Assembly (NCBI GenBank): GCA_024234615.1
Contig: JACKNY010000001.1
Coordinates: forward strand, 958,501 to 1,022,500
Origin: Pseudomonadales bacterium
GTDB taxonomy: Bacteria; Pseudomonadota; Gammaproteobacteria; Pseudomonadales; IMCC2047
Length of the DNA: 64,000 nucleotides
Reading direction: 5' to 3'
The translations under genes and the position numbers were made by a program. Positions within the stretch are counted from its first letter, which is position 1, and every line of letters starts with the position of its first letter. Below the pieces are notes generated by a model. It did not search any database. It saw only the letters and a list, made by a program, of their open reading frames with translations, and had not been told where the DNA came from. Shown here one piece after another: positions 7,510 through 16,512 of the stretch.

Positions 7510-10107
7510 TTAGCGCACAGATTGTTGCAAATCGTAGAGCAGTTGCAACGCCTGCAATGGTGTTAAGCGATCAATGTTTAGTGATTTGATTTGTTCAATG
7601 ACTGGATGCGGGGTTGGTGCGCTGAATAAATCCGGTTGTCGAGCACTGGTTGTTCGTTTGCTTTGTTTTACTAGCGTTTCTCCCTGCTCCAAAACCCTAA
7701 GTTTTTGGCGGGCCTCGCTAATAACATCATGGGGAACACCTGCAAGCTGAGCTACTTGCAACCCATAACTTTGGCTGGCAGGCCCTGTCTGTACCTTGTG
7801 CAAAAATATAATGTGGTCTTCATATTCGGTGGCATCAAGGTGTACATTAATTGCGCTTGGCGCCAATTCAGGTAAAGTCGTCAGCTCGAAATAGTGGGTG
7901 GCAAATAAAGTATAGGGTTTAACATGGGTCGCTAAATGCTGTGCACAGGCCCAGGCCAGGGAGAGCCCGTCAAAGGTGCTGGTGCCGCGGCCCACTTCAT
8001 CCATCAGCACTAGGCTTTGGGGGGTCGCATTGTTGAGTATATTGGCGGTTTCTGTCATTTCTACCATGAAGGTGGAGCGGCCGCCAGCCAAATCATCGGA
8101 TGATCCCATGCGCGTAAAAATACGATCAACAGGTCCTATCATGGCGCTGTGCGCAGGAACATAGCTACCAATATGCGCCAATAGAACTATCAGTGCGGTC
8201 TGTCGCATATAGGTTGATTTGCCGCCCATATTGGGGCCGGTAATAATCAACATACGCTGTTGTGCCGTCAGGTTAAGATCGTTGGGTACAAAAGCTGAAT
8301 CCTGTACCTGTTCCACCACGAGATGACGACCCTGGTCGATAAGAATTTCTGCCTGTTGGGTTAATGTTGGCGGTGTTAGATTTAGGGCTTCTGCGCGCTC
8401 GGCAAGATTCGTCAACACATCCAATTCGGCTAAACCGGTCGCGCAATCCTGTAGTGGCTCTAAATACTCCGCCACCTGTGAGATTAATGCTTCATAGAGG
8501 GCTTTTTCACGGGCTAATGCTCTGCTTTTACTGCTGAGTGCTTTATCTTCGAAAGACTTGAGTTCTGGAGTAATAAAACGTTCTGCATTTTTTAATGTTT
8601 GGCGGCGAATGTAATCGGCGGGTGCCTGTTCAGCTTGCGCACGGCTAATTTCGATATAGTAGCCATGCACCCGGTTATAGCCCACCTTTAGCGTACTAAT
8701 ACGGGTACGTTCCTTTTCTCTGGTTTCCAGGTCAACGAGGTATTGTCCGGCGTTTTCGCTAATACCGCGCAATTCGTCCAATTCGACATCAAAGCCAGGA
8801 GCAATCACACCGCCTTCTCGAAGAACAACGGGTGGATTATCAACGATAGCTTTTTGTAGCAGTTCCTCTAATTCAGGAAATTCGCTGATTTGTCGAGCGA
8901 GGCTTTGTACTAATGGCGCACGCACCAGCCTGAGCAATCGCTGAATTTCTGGAAGTTGGGTAAAGCTTTGCCGGAGTTTGATGAGATCGCGGGGTCTTGC
9001 TGAAGCTAGCGCGACACGTGCTAACACGCGTTCAATATCACTGATCTGGCGCAACACTATATGGATGGATTCATAGCAGTAATTTTCAAGTAAAGCGGCG
9101 ATGGATTCCTGTCGTTGGATTAATATGCCTTGATTGCACAAAGGGCGGTTGAGCCAACGTAACAGGAGTCGACTACCCATAGGCGTTGCTGTGCGATTCA
9201 TCACCGAAGCAAGGGTTTTGTCTTTGCCTCCGGATAAATTTGTATCTAACTCCAAGTTACGCCGTGTTGCGGCATCCAAAATAACACTGTGTTCGCGTTT
9301 TTCTACGTTCAGTCCGCGAATATGTGGCAATGCCGTACGCTGCGTTTCACGTGCGTATTGCATGAGACAACCAGCGGCCTGGATAGCGACGCTGAGTTCA
9401 TCGCAGCCAAAGCCAGCCAAATCATTGGTTTTGAATTGTTGTGTTAACGCACGATAAGCCGCATCAAAATCAAAATTCCAGGACGGTTGTTTTCTAATAC
9501 CAGAACGGCGGCTAATGGATGGGTGAATTTCCGCATCATCACTGATGAGCAGTTCGGCGGGATTTAGTCTTTCTAACTCACTGATGAGTGCGTCAGCACC
9601 CTTGACTTCGAGCAGATTAAAGCGGCCAGTGCTGATATCGAGTATGGCGATACCATAGAGTTCGGCAGCAGCTAAATTAGCATAAATAGCGACTAATAGG
9701 CTGTCGCGACGCTCGTCTAAATAGGCTTCGTCAGTTAGCGTGCCGGGAGTAATGATGCGAACCACCTTGCGCTCGACCGGGCCCTTGGCTGTTGCCGGGT
9801 CGCCAATTTGTTCGCAGATCGCCACGGATTTACCGGCTTTGACGATCTTCGCTATATAACCATCGGCAGCGTGATAGGGTATGCCTGCCATTGGGATCGG
9901 TTGTCCGGCGGTTTTGCCGCGTGCGGTCAGAGTAATGTCCAGCAGATCCGCCGCGCGCTTGGCGTCGTCGAAAAACAACTCATAGAAATCACCCATGCGA
10001 TAAAATACCAAATCATGAGGGTGCGCCGCTTTGATTTTTAAATACTGCTGAATCATCGGCGTGTGTTCTAGCTTTTTAGCGTCGGCTGCGGTTACCATTG
10101 TTCCCAT
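7510..10107 (-). CDS. mutS: DNA mismatch repair protein MutS
   Basis: MutS recognises mismatches and starts methyl-directed repair. The mismatch-binding F-x-E motif is in FYRMGDFYELFFDDA near the N-terminus. The ABC-type ATPase domain has Walker A GPNMGGKSTYMRQ (about residue 620), Walker B LVLMDEVGRGTS, and FATHYFELT. I chose ATG 10107 (865 aa) because family homology begins there; ATG 10098 is equally possible. The frame continues 66 codons further upstream, but that stretch reads as intergenic sequence and overlaps the divergent cinA promoter region. fdxA follows. Confidence 0.96.
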   Translation of the reverse strand: MGTMVTAADAKKLEHTPMIQQYLKIKAAHPHDLVFYRMGDFYELFFDDAKRAADLLDITLTARGKTAGQPIPMAGIPYHAADGYIAKIVKAGKSVAICEQIGDPATAKGPVERKVVRIITPGTLTDEAYLDERRDSLLVAIYANLAAAELYGIAILDISTGRFNLLEVKGADALISELERLNPAELLISDDAEIHPSISRRSGIRKQPSWNFDFDAAYRALTQQFKTNDLAGFGCDELSVAIQAAGCLMQYARETQRTALPHIRGLNVEKREHSVILDAATRRNLELDTNLSGGKDKTLASVMNRTATPMGSRLLLRWLNRPLCNQGILIQRQESIAALLENYCYESIHIVLRQISDIERVLARVALASARPRDLIKLRQSFTQLPEIQRLLRLVRAPLVQSLARQISEFPELEELLQKAIVDNPPVVLREGGVIAPGFDVELDELRGISENAGQYLVDLETREKERTRISTLKVGYNRVHGYYIEISRAQAEQAPADYIRRQTLKNAERFITPELKSFEDKALSSKSRALAREKALYEALISQVAEYLEPLQDCATGLAELDVLTNLAERAEALNLTPPTLTQQAEILIDQGRHLVVEQVQDSAFVPNDLNLTAQQRMLIITGPNMGGKSTYMRQTALIVLLAHIGSYVPAHSAMIGPVDRIFTRMGSSDDLAGGRSTFMVEMTETANILNNATPQSLVLMDEVGRGTSTFDGLSLAWACAQHLATHVKPYTLFATHYFELTTLPELAPSAINVHLDATEYEDHIIFLHKVQTGPASQSYGLQVAQLAGVPHDVISEARQKLRVLEQGETLVKQSKRTTSARQPDLFSAPTPHPVIEQIKSLNIDRLTPLQALQLLYDLQQSVR

Positions 10108-10197
10108 GTTGTTAAGCGAATATTGTTGAGCAAAAAAAGCCGATTTTACGTGATAAATGATGTAGATATAAGCGTTAAATGTGAAGAGAAGAAAACA

Positions 10198-10695
10198 ATG
10201 AATGATATCACGCCATTGTTGATAGCAACGAGCAGAGCCTTGCTTGATCAGGGCCTGTCGATGGTGACAGCCGAGTCCTGTACAGGGGGTTGGATTGCAC
10301 AACAAGCAACGACACTGTCAGGTAGCTCTGAATGGTTTGACGGTGGCTTTGTGAGTTATTCCAACGCAGCGAAACAGACTATGCTGGGGGTCACGTCAGA
10401 GTCGCTCAGTCGCTATGGCGCTGTTAGCGAGGCAGTGGTGATTGAAATGGTAGCGGGGGCGATTAAAGCCTCAAGAGCGCAAGTGGCGGTCGCTGTTAGT
10501 GGTGTCGCTGGGCCGGCGGGGGGAAGTGAGGAAAAACCTGTTGGCACTGTTTGGATTGCCTGGGGCAAACAAGGACAGCCGACGATAGCCAACCGTTTTC
10601 ATTTTCAGGGAGATCGTGAACAGGTACGTTGGCTGACTGTCGTCAGCGCTTATCAGGGGCTCTTAGCACTGCTGCAAAATAAATCTTTGAAATAA
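10198..10695 (+). CDS. pncC: CinA-family nicotinamide-nucleotide amidohydrolase (PncC)
   Basis: This single-domain CinA C-terminal protein (165 aa) deamidates nicotinamide mononucleotide to nicotinate mononucleotide in pyridine nucleotide salvage. Family motifs are TAESCTGGWIAQ, the FDGGFVSYSNAAK stretch, and VAVSGVAGPAGGSEEKPVGTVWIAW. ATG 10198 is preceded by AAGAGAAG at good spacing, so I reject the earlier frame start at 10123. It lies directly upstream of recA, as in many gammaproteobacteria, and the recA LexA box begins 6 bases after its stop. Confidence 0.93.
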   Translation: MNDITPLLIATSRALLDQGLSMVTAESCTGGWIAQQATTLSGSSEWFDGGFVSYSNAAKQTMLGVTSESLSRYGAVSEAVVIEMVAGAIKASRAQVAVAVSGVAGPAGGSEEKPVGTVWIAWGKQGQPTIANRFHFQGDREQVRWLTVVSAYQGLLALLQNKSLK

Positions 10696-10701
10696 ATAAA
10701 A

Positions 10702-10721
10702 TACTGTTGTTTTATACAGTT
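10702..10721 (+). promoter_or_regulatory. LexA (SOS) box upstream of recA
   Basis: The sequence contains CTGT (10704-10707), eight bases, then ACAG (10716-10719), which is the exact gammaproteobacterial LexA consensus CTGT-N8-ACAG with AT-rich core and T/A flanks. It is 50 bases upstream of the recA ATG. TTAAAT immediately after it (10720-10725) could be a -10 element, so LexA would block polymerase. Confidence 0.88.
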
Positions 10722-10769
10722 AAATTCAGTAGTCTTTGCATCGGTAAAACTAATTTTCGAGGTGAACTG

Positions 10770-11801
10770 ATGGACGAAAACAAAAAACGAGCGTTAGATA
10801 TGGCGTTAGCACAAATCGATCGCCAGTTTGGCAAGGGTTCGGTAATGCGCATGGGGGATCAAGAGCGTCCAGATATCCCCTCAATATCGACCGGTTCATT
10901 GGGGCTGGACATTGCACTTGGCCTGGGTGGCTTACCCAAAGGAAGAATTGTGGAGATTTATGGGCCCGAGTCTTCCGGTAAAACCACGTTGACTTTACAG
11001 GTCATCGCAGAGGCCCAAAAGGCTGGTGGTACCGCTGCCTTTATCGATGCCGAGCATGCTTTGGATCCAGGCTATGCTGAAAAAATTGGTGTTAATGTTG
11101 ATGACCTTTTAGTATCTCAGCCAGATACGGGTGAACAGGCCCTCGAGATTGCCGATATGCTGGTGCGCTCTGGTGCGGTGGATGTGTTAGTGATTGATTC
11201 CGTTGCTGCGCTGACGCCAAAGGCCGAAATTGAAGGAGACATGGGTGATTCTCACATGGGCTTGCAGGCTCGTCTGATGTCTCAAGCTTTGAGAAAAATA
11301 ACCGGAAATGTGAAACGCTCCAATTGCATGGTTATTTTTATCAACCAAATCCGCATGAAGATTGGGGTGATGTTTGGTAATCCTGAAACAACGACGGGTG
11401 GTAATGCGCTCAAGTTTTATGCATCTGTACGTTTGGATATTCGACGCACAGGCGCGATTAAAGAGGGCGAAGAGGTCGTTGGTAACGAAACCCGGGTCAA
11501 AGTTGTGAAGAATAAAATGGCTCCGCCCTTTAAGCAGGCCGAATTTCAGATCATGTACGGTAAGGGAATATTCCGGTTAGGGGAGATTATTGATCTGGGT
11601 GTAAAACAAGGGTATATCGATAAATCTGGTGCTTGGTACGCTTATCAGGGCAATAAAATTGGTCAAGGCAAAGCCAACGCTGCTCAATTCTTGAAAGAAA
11701 ACCCACAGATTGCGCAGGAGATTGAAGCAAGAATTCGTACTGAGATGTTAGGTAGCCCCGCAGCGAATGCTGATGATATTGAGGCTGAGGTCGAAACCTG
11801 A
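10770..11801 (+). CDS. recA: Recombinase RecA
   Basis: RecA forms filaments on single-stranded DNA, drives strand exchange and triggers LexA self-cleavage. Walker A is GPESSGKT at residues 65-72, preceded by GLPKGRIVEIY. The L1 and L2 loops are visible as GDSHMGLQARLMSQALRKI and NQIRMKIGVMFGNPETTTGG. The 343-aa length and acidic C-terminus are typical. ATG 10770 has GAGGTGA just upstream. A LexA box controls it, and recX follows on the same strand. Confidence 0.98.
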   Translation: MDENKKRALDMALAQIDRQFGKGSVMRMGDQERPDIPSISTGSLGLDIALGLGGLPKGRIVEIYGPESSGKTTLTLQVIAEAQKAGGTAAFIDAEHALDPGYAEKIGVNVDDLLVSQPDTGEQALEIADMLVRSGAVDVLVIDSVAALTPKAEIEGDMGDSHMGLQARLMSQALRKITGNVKRSNCMVIFINQIRMKIGVMFGNPETTTGGNALKFYASVRLDIRRTGAIKEGEEVVGNETRVKVVKNKMAPPFKQAEFQIMYGKGIFRLGEIIDLGVKQGYIDKSGAWYAYQGNKIGQGKANAAQFLKENPQIAQEIEARIRTEMLGSPAANADDIEAEVET

Positions 11802-11845
11802 AATCAGGAAAACTGAGTAAAGCTTCCGATGTACGGCGGGCCGCT

Positions 11846-12265
11846 ATGGACTTGTTGGCCCGCCGCGAACATTCCCGCCAGGAACTTCTGCAAAAACTAC
11901 AAAGACGCGTTGAAAAACCAGCACTATTAGAAGAGTCACTCGACTCGCTCGTTATGGATAATCTGCTTAGTGATGAGCGTTTTTGCGAGGCGTTTATTCG
12001 TTCGCGAATGAATAATGGATATGGGCCAATTCGTGTTATGTCTGAACTTAAAGCGCGAGGTGTGTCTGAGCAATGGGTGACGAAATATTTGGATCCTCAA
12101 GCAGAAGGCTGGTTAGAACGGTTGTCGGAATTAACTAAGCGTAAATTTGGTTCCGGTGTCACTCAGGACTTAAAATCTCTTGCGAAACGCCAGCGTTTCC
12201 TGCAGCAGCGGGGTTATACTTACGAGCAGATCAATTGGGTGTTACGGAGAAATTATCCCGAGTGA
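11846..12265 (+). CDS. recX: Regulatory protein RecX
   Basis: RecX binds RecA filaments and limits their activity. The protein contains REHSRQELLQKL, SLVMDNLLSDERFCEAFIRSRMNNGYGP and the C-terminal RFLQQRGYTYEQINWVL, all typical of the family. From ATG 11846 it has 139 residues, slightly short. The frame upstream of this ATG encodes SKASDVRRAA, which looks like the usual RecX N-terminus, and the only upstream candidates are CTG codons at 11813 and 11798. AGGA at 11806-11809 fits the CTG at 11813 only poorly. Confidence 0.9.
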   Translation: MDLLARREHSRQELLQKLQRRVEKPALLEESLDSLVMDNLLSDERFCEAFIRSRMNNGYGPIRVMSELKARGVSEQWVTKYLDPQAEGWLERLSELTKRKFGSGVTQDLKSLAKRQRFLQQRGYTYEQINWVLRRNYPE

Positions 12266-12333
12266 TCTAGGTTTAGTATGTCTGTAGAATAATCGAATTT
12301 TCCATTGACTGATATTGAGAATTTAGGAACGCC

Positions 12334-13206
12334 ATGAATTTAGCTTTCATTGGTTTGGGTGTGATGGGTTACCCCATGGCAGGACATTTAGCCCAGGCCG
12401 GGCACCAGTTAGTGGTGTTTAATCGCACGACTTCAAAGGCAGAGCAATGGGTTGAACAGTATGGGGGAAGCCTTGCCTTGACGCCAATGCAAGCCGCTAT
12501 TGGTGCTGAGATAGTATTCACCTGCGTCGGAAATGATGAAGACCTCCGCCAGGTTACTCTGGGTGAAGATGGTGCATTTGGAGGAATGTCTAAGGGGAGT
12601 CTTTTCATCGACCATACCACGGCATCTGCAAATATTGCGCGTGAATTATTCAAGCAAGCTCAGGGTCGTGAGTTTGCCTTCCTTGATGCCCCCGTGTCGG
12701 GCGGACAGACGGGGGCGCAGAATGGTCTGTTGGCAATCATGGTAGGGGGCAACGCGGGCGATTTTGAGCGAGCTAAACCCGTACTCGATGTCTATGCCAA
12801 ATTAGCTAAGCTAATGGGCCCTCCCGGTAGTGGTCAGCTGACTAAAATGGTTAATCAAATTTGTATCGCTGGTCTTGTTCAGGGACTGGCGGAAGGGTTA
12901 AATTTTGCCCAGGCCGCTGGTCTGGATGGTGCTCAGGTAGTCGAAGTTATTGCAAAAGGTGCGGCGCAATCCTGGCAGATGGAAAACCGGTATCAGACGA
13001 TGTTGCAGGGCGAGTTTGATTTTGGGTTTGCGGTTGACTGGATGCGAAAGGATCTGGCGATTGCTTTGGCTGAGGCGCGTCTTAATGGAGCGTCTTTGCC
13101 AGTGACGAAGATTGTGGATGGCTATTATGCTGAGGTGCAGGCAATGGGGGGTAATCGCTGGGATACTTCCAGCTTGATTGCGCGACTTCGATCAAAAACT
13201 TCCTAG
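12334..13206 (+). CDS. NAD(P)-dependent beta-hydroxyacid dehydrogenase
   Basis: The protein (290 aa) belongs to the 3-hydroxyisobutyrate / tartronate semialdehyde reductase family. It has an N-terminal Rossmann fold with FIGLGVMGYPMAGHL, the substrate-binding DAPVSGGQTGAQ (about residues 118-129) and the catalytic lysine region GQLTKMVNQ (about 168-176). The C-terminal KDLAIALAEA stretch is also typical. The precise substrate cannot be read from the sequence. It is a single gene, 69 bases after recX and 77 bases before the MATE gene. Confidence 0.9.
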   Translation: MNLAFIGLGVMGYPMAGHLAQAGHQLVVFNRTTSKAEQWVEQYGGSLALTPMQAAIGAEIVFTCVGNDEDLRQVTLGEDGAFGGMSKGSLFIDHTTASANIARELFKQAQGREFAFLDAPVSGGQTGAQNGLLAIMVGGNAGDFERAKPVLDVYAKLAKLMGPPGSGQLTKMVNQICIAGLVQGLAEGLNFAQAAGLDGAQVVEVIAKGAAQSWQMENRYQTMLQGEFDFGFAVDWMRKDLAIALAEARLNGASLPVTKIVDGYYAEVQAMGGNRWDTSSLIARLRSKTS

Positions 13207-13283
13207 TTAGTTTTTAAGGATTTTATATCAATAGCAAAACCAGTAAGAGAACCAAAGCCATTACATCGGAGCCAATTGGCCCT

Positions 13284-14600
13284 TTGATGTTTCGTCTTAC
13301 TGTGCCGATGATATTCGGCATGATTTCGATGATGCTATTGGGGGTTGTGGATACCTATTTTATCAGTATGCTCGGTACCCATGAGCTTGCTGCAGTAAGT
13401 TTTTCCCAACCTATCGCTAATATTCTGATTAGCGTAGCGCTGGGGATAGGTATGGCGTTAGGCGCTTTATTGTCGCGTCTGATCGGTGAAAGTCAGCATC
13501 AAAAGGCGGCACGCTTTATTACGGATACCAAAATCATTGCGGCGTTAATAGCGGTGATTGCTGCCTTTATTGGTTTTCTTGCGATTGATCCATTATTTAA
13601 AGCATTGGGTGCAACGGAAGAGGTAATGCCCTTTATTAAAAGCTACATGAGTATCTGGTTTATTGCTGCCCCTATGTGGATGCTCACGATGATTGGTAAT
13701 AATGCACTACGGGCAATTGGCGACACAAAACTTTCAGCCAGCATTATGGCGCTACTGTCTGTGATTAATCTGATTTTTGACCCTTTGCTAATATTTGGTA
13801 TTGGCCCATTTCCTAAACTAGGGGTCGCTGGTGCGGCCTGGGCGACGCTGATTGCCTGCATGACAGGTTGGCTTTGCTCTATTGCGATATTGACTTTTCG
13901 TGAGCAGCTTTTGGAATTTACACGCCCCAGTTTTTCGCATCTGCTGCCGAATTGGTTCGAGTTATTCAAGATTGCAGTACCAGCTATTGCTGCAAACATT
14001 ATGACGCCGATAGCGGCGGCGGTGCTCACGGCGATGATTGCTCGGTATGGCGTTGAGGCGGTAGCTGGTTTTGGAGTTGGGGCGCGGATTGAGTTTATTA
14101 GTTTGATAGTGGTGTTTGCGCTATCCTCGACCCTGCCGATGTTTATTGGTCAAAATATCGGTGCGGGAAAGCCTCATCGAGCTTACCGGGCTTTGATGGG
14201 TGGTTTAAAGTTCTCTTTGATTTTTCAAACGGGGGTTTATCTCCTGCTACTGGCCACATCAGGCTATATCGCGAGTGTGTTCAGCGATAACTCACAGGTG
14301 GTCGGGGTCATTAAGATGTTTTTGTTGGTGTTACCCTTAACCTACGGTGCTCACGGGATTGTTATCTTGGTGATGGTGTCTTTGAATGTACTGCGGCGAC
14401 CGCGCACGGCGCTATTAACTACGGTCGTGAGATTGCTGCTACTTTATCTGCCGTTGGCCTATATTGGTTCACTGCTAGGCGGCATCAATGGACTATTTAT
14501 CGGCGCAGCCTGCGGCAACATTATTGCAGGCTTAATCGCTTATGCGATTATTCGCCGGGTATTTCGTGAGCAGGGAATCACAGCACTTGAGACTGGCTAG
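13284..14600 (+). CDS. MATE-family multidrug efflux transporter
   Basis: The protein has twelve hydrophobic segments and typical MATE stretches: RLTVPMIFGMISMMLLGVVDTYFI at the start in pieces, LSRLIGE, NALRAIGDTK and the second-half equivalent FIGQNIGAGKPHRA. MATE proteins export cationic compounds with Na+ or H+. The earliest usual start is TTG 13284, followed by ATG 13287. Upstream, the same frame encodes SEPIGPL, which resembles the cytoplasmic lead-in common to this subfamily, but no ATG, GTG or TTG is available back to the stop codon at 13215. The start is therefore uncertain. Confidence 0.9.
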   Translation: MMFRLTVPMIFGMISMMLLGVVDTYFISMLGTHELAAVSFSQPIANILISVALGIGMALGALLSRLIGESQHQKAARFITDTKIIAALIAVIAAFIGFLAIDPLFKALGATEEVMPFIKSYMSIWFIAAPMWMLTMIGNNALRAIGDTKLSASIMALLSVINLIFDPLLIFGIGPFPKLGVAGAAWATLIACMTGWLCSIAILTFREQLLEFTRPSFSHLLPNWFELFKIAVPAIAANIMTPIAAAVLTAMIARYGVEAVAGFGVGARIEFISLIVVFALSSTLPMFIGQNIGAGKPHRAYRALMGGLKFSLIFQTGVYLLLLATSGYIASVFSDNSQVVGVIKMFLLVLPLTYGAHGIVILVMVSLNVLRRPRTALLTTVVRLLLLYLPLAYIGSLLGGINGLFIGAACGNIIAGLIAYAIIRRVFREQGITALETG

Positions 14601-14613
14601 CTTAAGGCTGCTG

Positions 14614-15981
14614 TTAAGCCCCTTCGATATCGTAATTGCTCAAATCCACCACAGCCATCGTAGCACGTTTAAACTTATCAGGGCGCGGCAACGGAACGGT
14701 TGCATCCACCCCCATACGGCACCACTTGTCATTTTGGACCATGGGGTTTAAACGGTGGCCGATAGAGTCTGGAATTTTTAGTAAATCGGTTTCGTAACAA
14801 CAGCGTGTTGCCACAGCCCAATCGACATCGGCGACGTTATATATATCCACATCGGTATCAACAACAGTGACGGTTTTTACAAAGGCGAGAGAAACGAAAG
14901 CGGCCATCATGGCGTTACGCTGGCTGCCTTCAAATTTCTTATCGATTTGAACAACAAGATGGTAAGGTACGCTGCCATCGGAAAAATGTACGGCGGTAAC
15001 TTCTGGTATCAGGCTGTGAATTTTGTCATAAGCTCCAGCACCGGCTATGATGCCATAAGCATTTCCCACTTCCTTACCGGACAAAATCGAGTGGAAGACC
15101 GGATTTGCACGGCGCGTGATTGCGGTGGCTTCAAAAACCCAACGCTGGTCACGTTCTGCGTAATAACCAGTGACTTCAGCGTAGGGGCCTTCTTCCTCCC
15201 TCAGTTTGGGTAGAATTTTACCCTCAATAATAAATTGCGCGTTGGCGATACCTTCAACGCCGACAGTTTGGCTTTCTATTAATTCGACGGGCGCACCACG
15301 AAGCTGGCTGGCGATACCCAGCTCGTCCATTTCAATCGGGGCGGCCGAAGCGGGTACAGCGCCTGCCATACAGACAGGAAAATCAACACCGTTGTTGACG
15401 GTAATTTCAAGTGGAACGCCTTTGGCTTCGGCGCGTTTGTAATAATCCATCAAATGACCTAGCTCTTCGAGTAGGAGCGTCATTCTGTTTTCGCCGACCA
15501 GCATCATGCGGTGAATCGAAAGGTTACGAACACCAGTATCTGGATCTTTAGCAATAACCACGCTCGAGGTCAGGTAACGTCCGCCATCGCCTTCTGCATG
15601 GTGAGGGATAGGTAGCTTGGTTAAATCAGGTGTTGCCTCGATGACTTCATTGGCTGGGCCGTTTTTTAGAACAATGGGTTCCATCGGTGCTTGCCGCCAC
15701 TGCTTAATACCGTCGGCCAGCACAAAAGGAAGTTTGGCGCTATCAGTATTAAAGAATTGCGCCATCATCGCCCGGTTCCAATAGAGGCCGAGTAGCAGAG
15801 GGTATTGGGAGCCCTTTACCTTTTCGAATAAAATCGCTTTACCACCTTCGAATTTCTTTGCTATTCCGGCTAACTCAAAGACAGGATCGACCTCAGATTT
15901 GACGCGCATGAGATGATTGTTTTGTTCGAGGTATTCTATATAGGATTGAATGTCTATCAGGTTTCTTGCTGCGAGATCCAT
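14614..15981 (-). CDS. UbiD-family decarboxylase with intact E-R-E active site
   Basis: UbiD enzymes are prenyl-FMN-dependent (de)carboxylases. From ATG 15981 (AGGA 8 bases upstream) the protein has 455 residues. Metal/cofactor residues in NLSIHRMM (N153, R158) and the glutamates E264 and E269 in EEGPYAEVTGYY have the same 5-residue spacings as in characterised UbiD/Fdc enzymes. It could be the ubiquinone 3-octaprenyl-4-hydroxybenzoate decarboxylase or a catabolic paralogue; context favours the latter because a second UbiD gene lies upstream on the same strand. No ubiX is present in the window. Confidence 0.9.
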   Translation of the reverse strand: MDLAARNLIDIQSYIEYLEQNNHLMRVKSEVDPVFELAGIAKKFEGGKAILFEKVKGSQYPLLLGLYWNRAMMAQFFNTDSAKLPFVLADGIKQWRQAPMEPIVLKNGPANEVIEATPDLTKLPIPHHAEGDGGRYLTSSVVIAKDPDTGVRNLSIHRMMLVGENRMTLLLEELGHLMDYYKRAEAKGVPLEITVNNGVDFPVCMAGAVPASAAPIEMDELGIASQLRGAPVELIESQTVGVEGIANAQFIIEGKILPKLREEEGPYAEVTGYYAERDQRWVFEATAITRRANPVFHSILSGKEVGNAYGIIAGAGAYDKIHSLIPEVTAVHFSDGSVPYHLVVQIDKKFEGSQRNAMMAAFVSLAFVKTVTVVDTDVDIYNVADVDWAVATRCCYETDLLKIPDSIGHRLNPMVQNDKWCRMGVDATVPLPRPDKFKRATMAVVDLSNYDIEGA

Positions 15982-16200
15982 ATTTTTTATCCTGCTATAC
16001 CTAAATGCGGTTAAAGCGAAATGATCCTTAGTTTTCTGGTTAGCTGCCAAACTTTTTTCCTGAGACAGGAGTAACTTGGCGCTGAGTTAGTATCAGATTG
16101 ATAACTAAGGGGATTGTTTCAATATAACGGAGTATACAAGAGTCGGCATTTATCTTGCTATGCCTAAAACGTAGCGATTTTTAAATAGATGCTCTTATTG

Positions 16201-16512
16201 TCAGTTATTGTCTTTTCTTATCCGCTTTCGTTGGTTTATCTGAAGGTCTTGCACTGAAAGCTGGTTTTTTATTAACCGTACTTTATCGGCTTTGGAGAGC
16301 TTTTTAATTTTAAGCTCTGCCCTTAAGGCAGTGCTCTTGTCGTCGACTTCTTGTTGCCAAACTAACTCAAGGGGGCCTTTGCCCCTAAGGTATTTGGCAC
16401 TCTTGCTGCTGTCACTCTGATGTTCCAACAGTCGCCGCGCGACATCAGTGGTAATGCCTGTGTAGAGACTACCGTTGCCGCATTTAATGAGATAAATAAA
16501 CCAACGTTTCAA
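16201..16512 (-). CDS. GIY-YIG domain protein (YhbQ-like)
   Basis: This 103-residue protein is a minimal GIY-YIG domain. The motif appears as FIYLIKCGNGSLYTGIT, followed by DVARRLLEH with the catalytic arginine. Small proteins of this family have weak nuclease activity in E. coli and unclear biological roles. It starts within the last codons of the second UbiD gene (ATGA overlap), so the two are translationally coupled. The lysine- and arginine-rich tail fits nucleic-acid contact. Confidence 0.9.
   Translation of the reverse strand: MKRWFIYLIKCGNGSLYTGITTDVARRLLEHQSDSSKSAKYLRGKGPLELVWQQEVDDKSTALRAELKIKKLSKADKVRLIKNQLSVQDLQINQRKRIRKDNN

Noticed and set aside
10108..10305. N-terminal extension of MutS by 66 codons
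   Set aside because: The extension is not MutS-like and would cover the divergent cinA leader; the homology begins at 10107.
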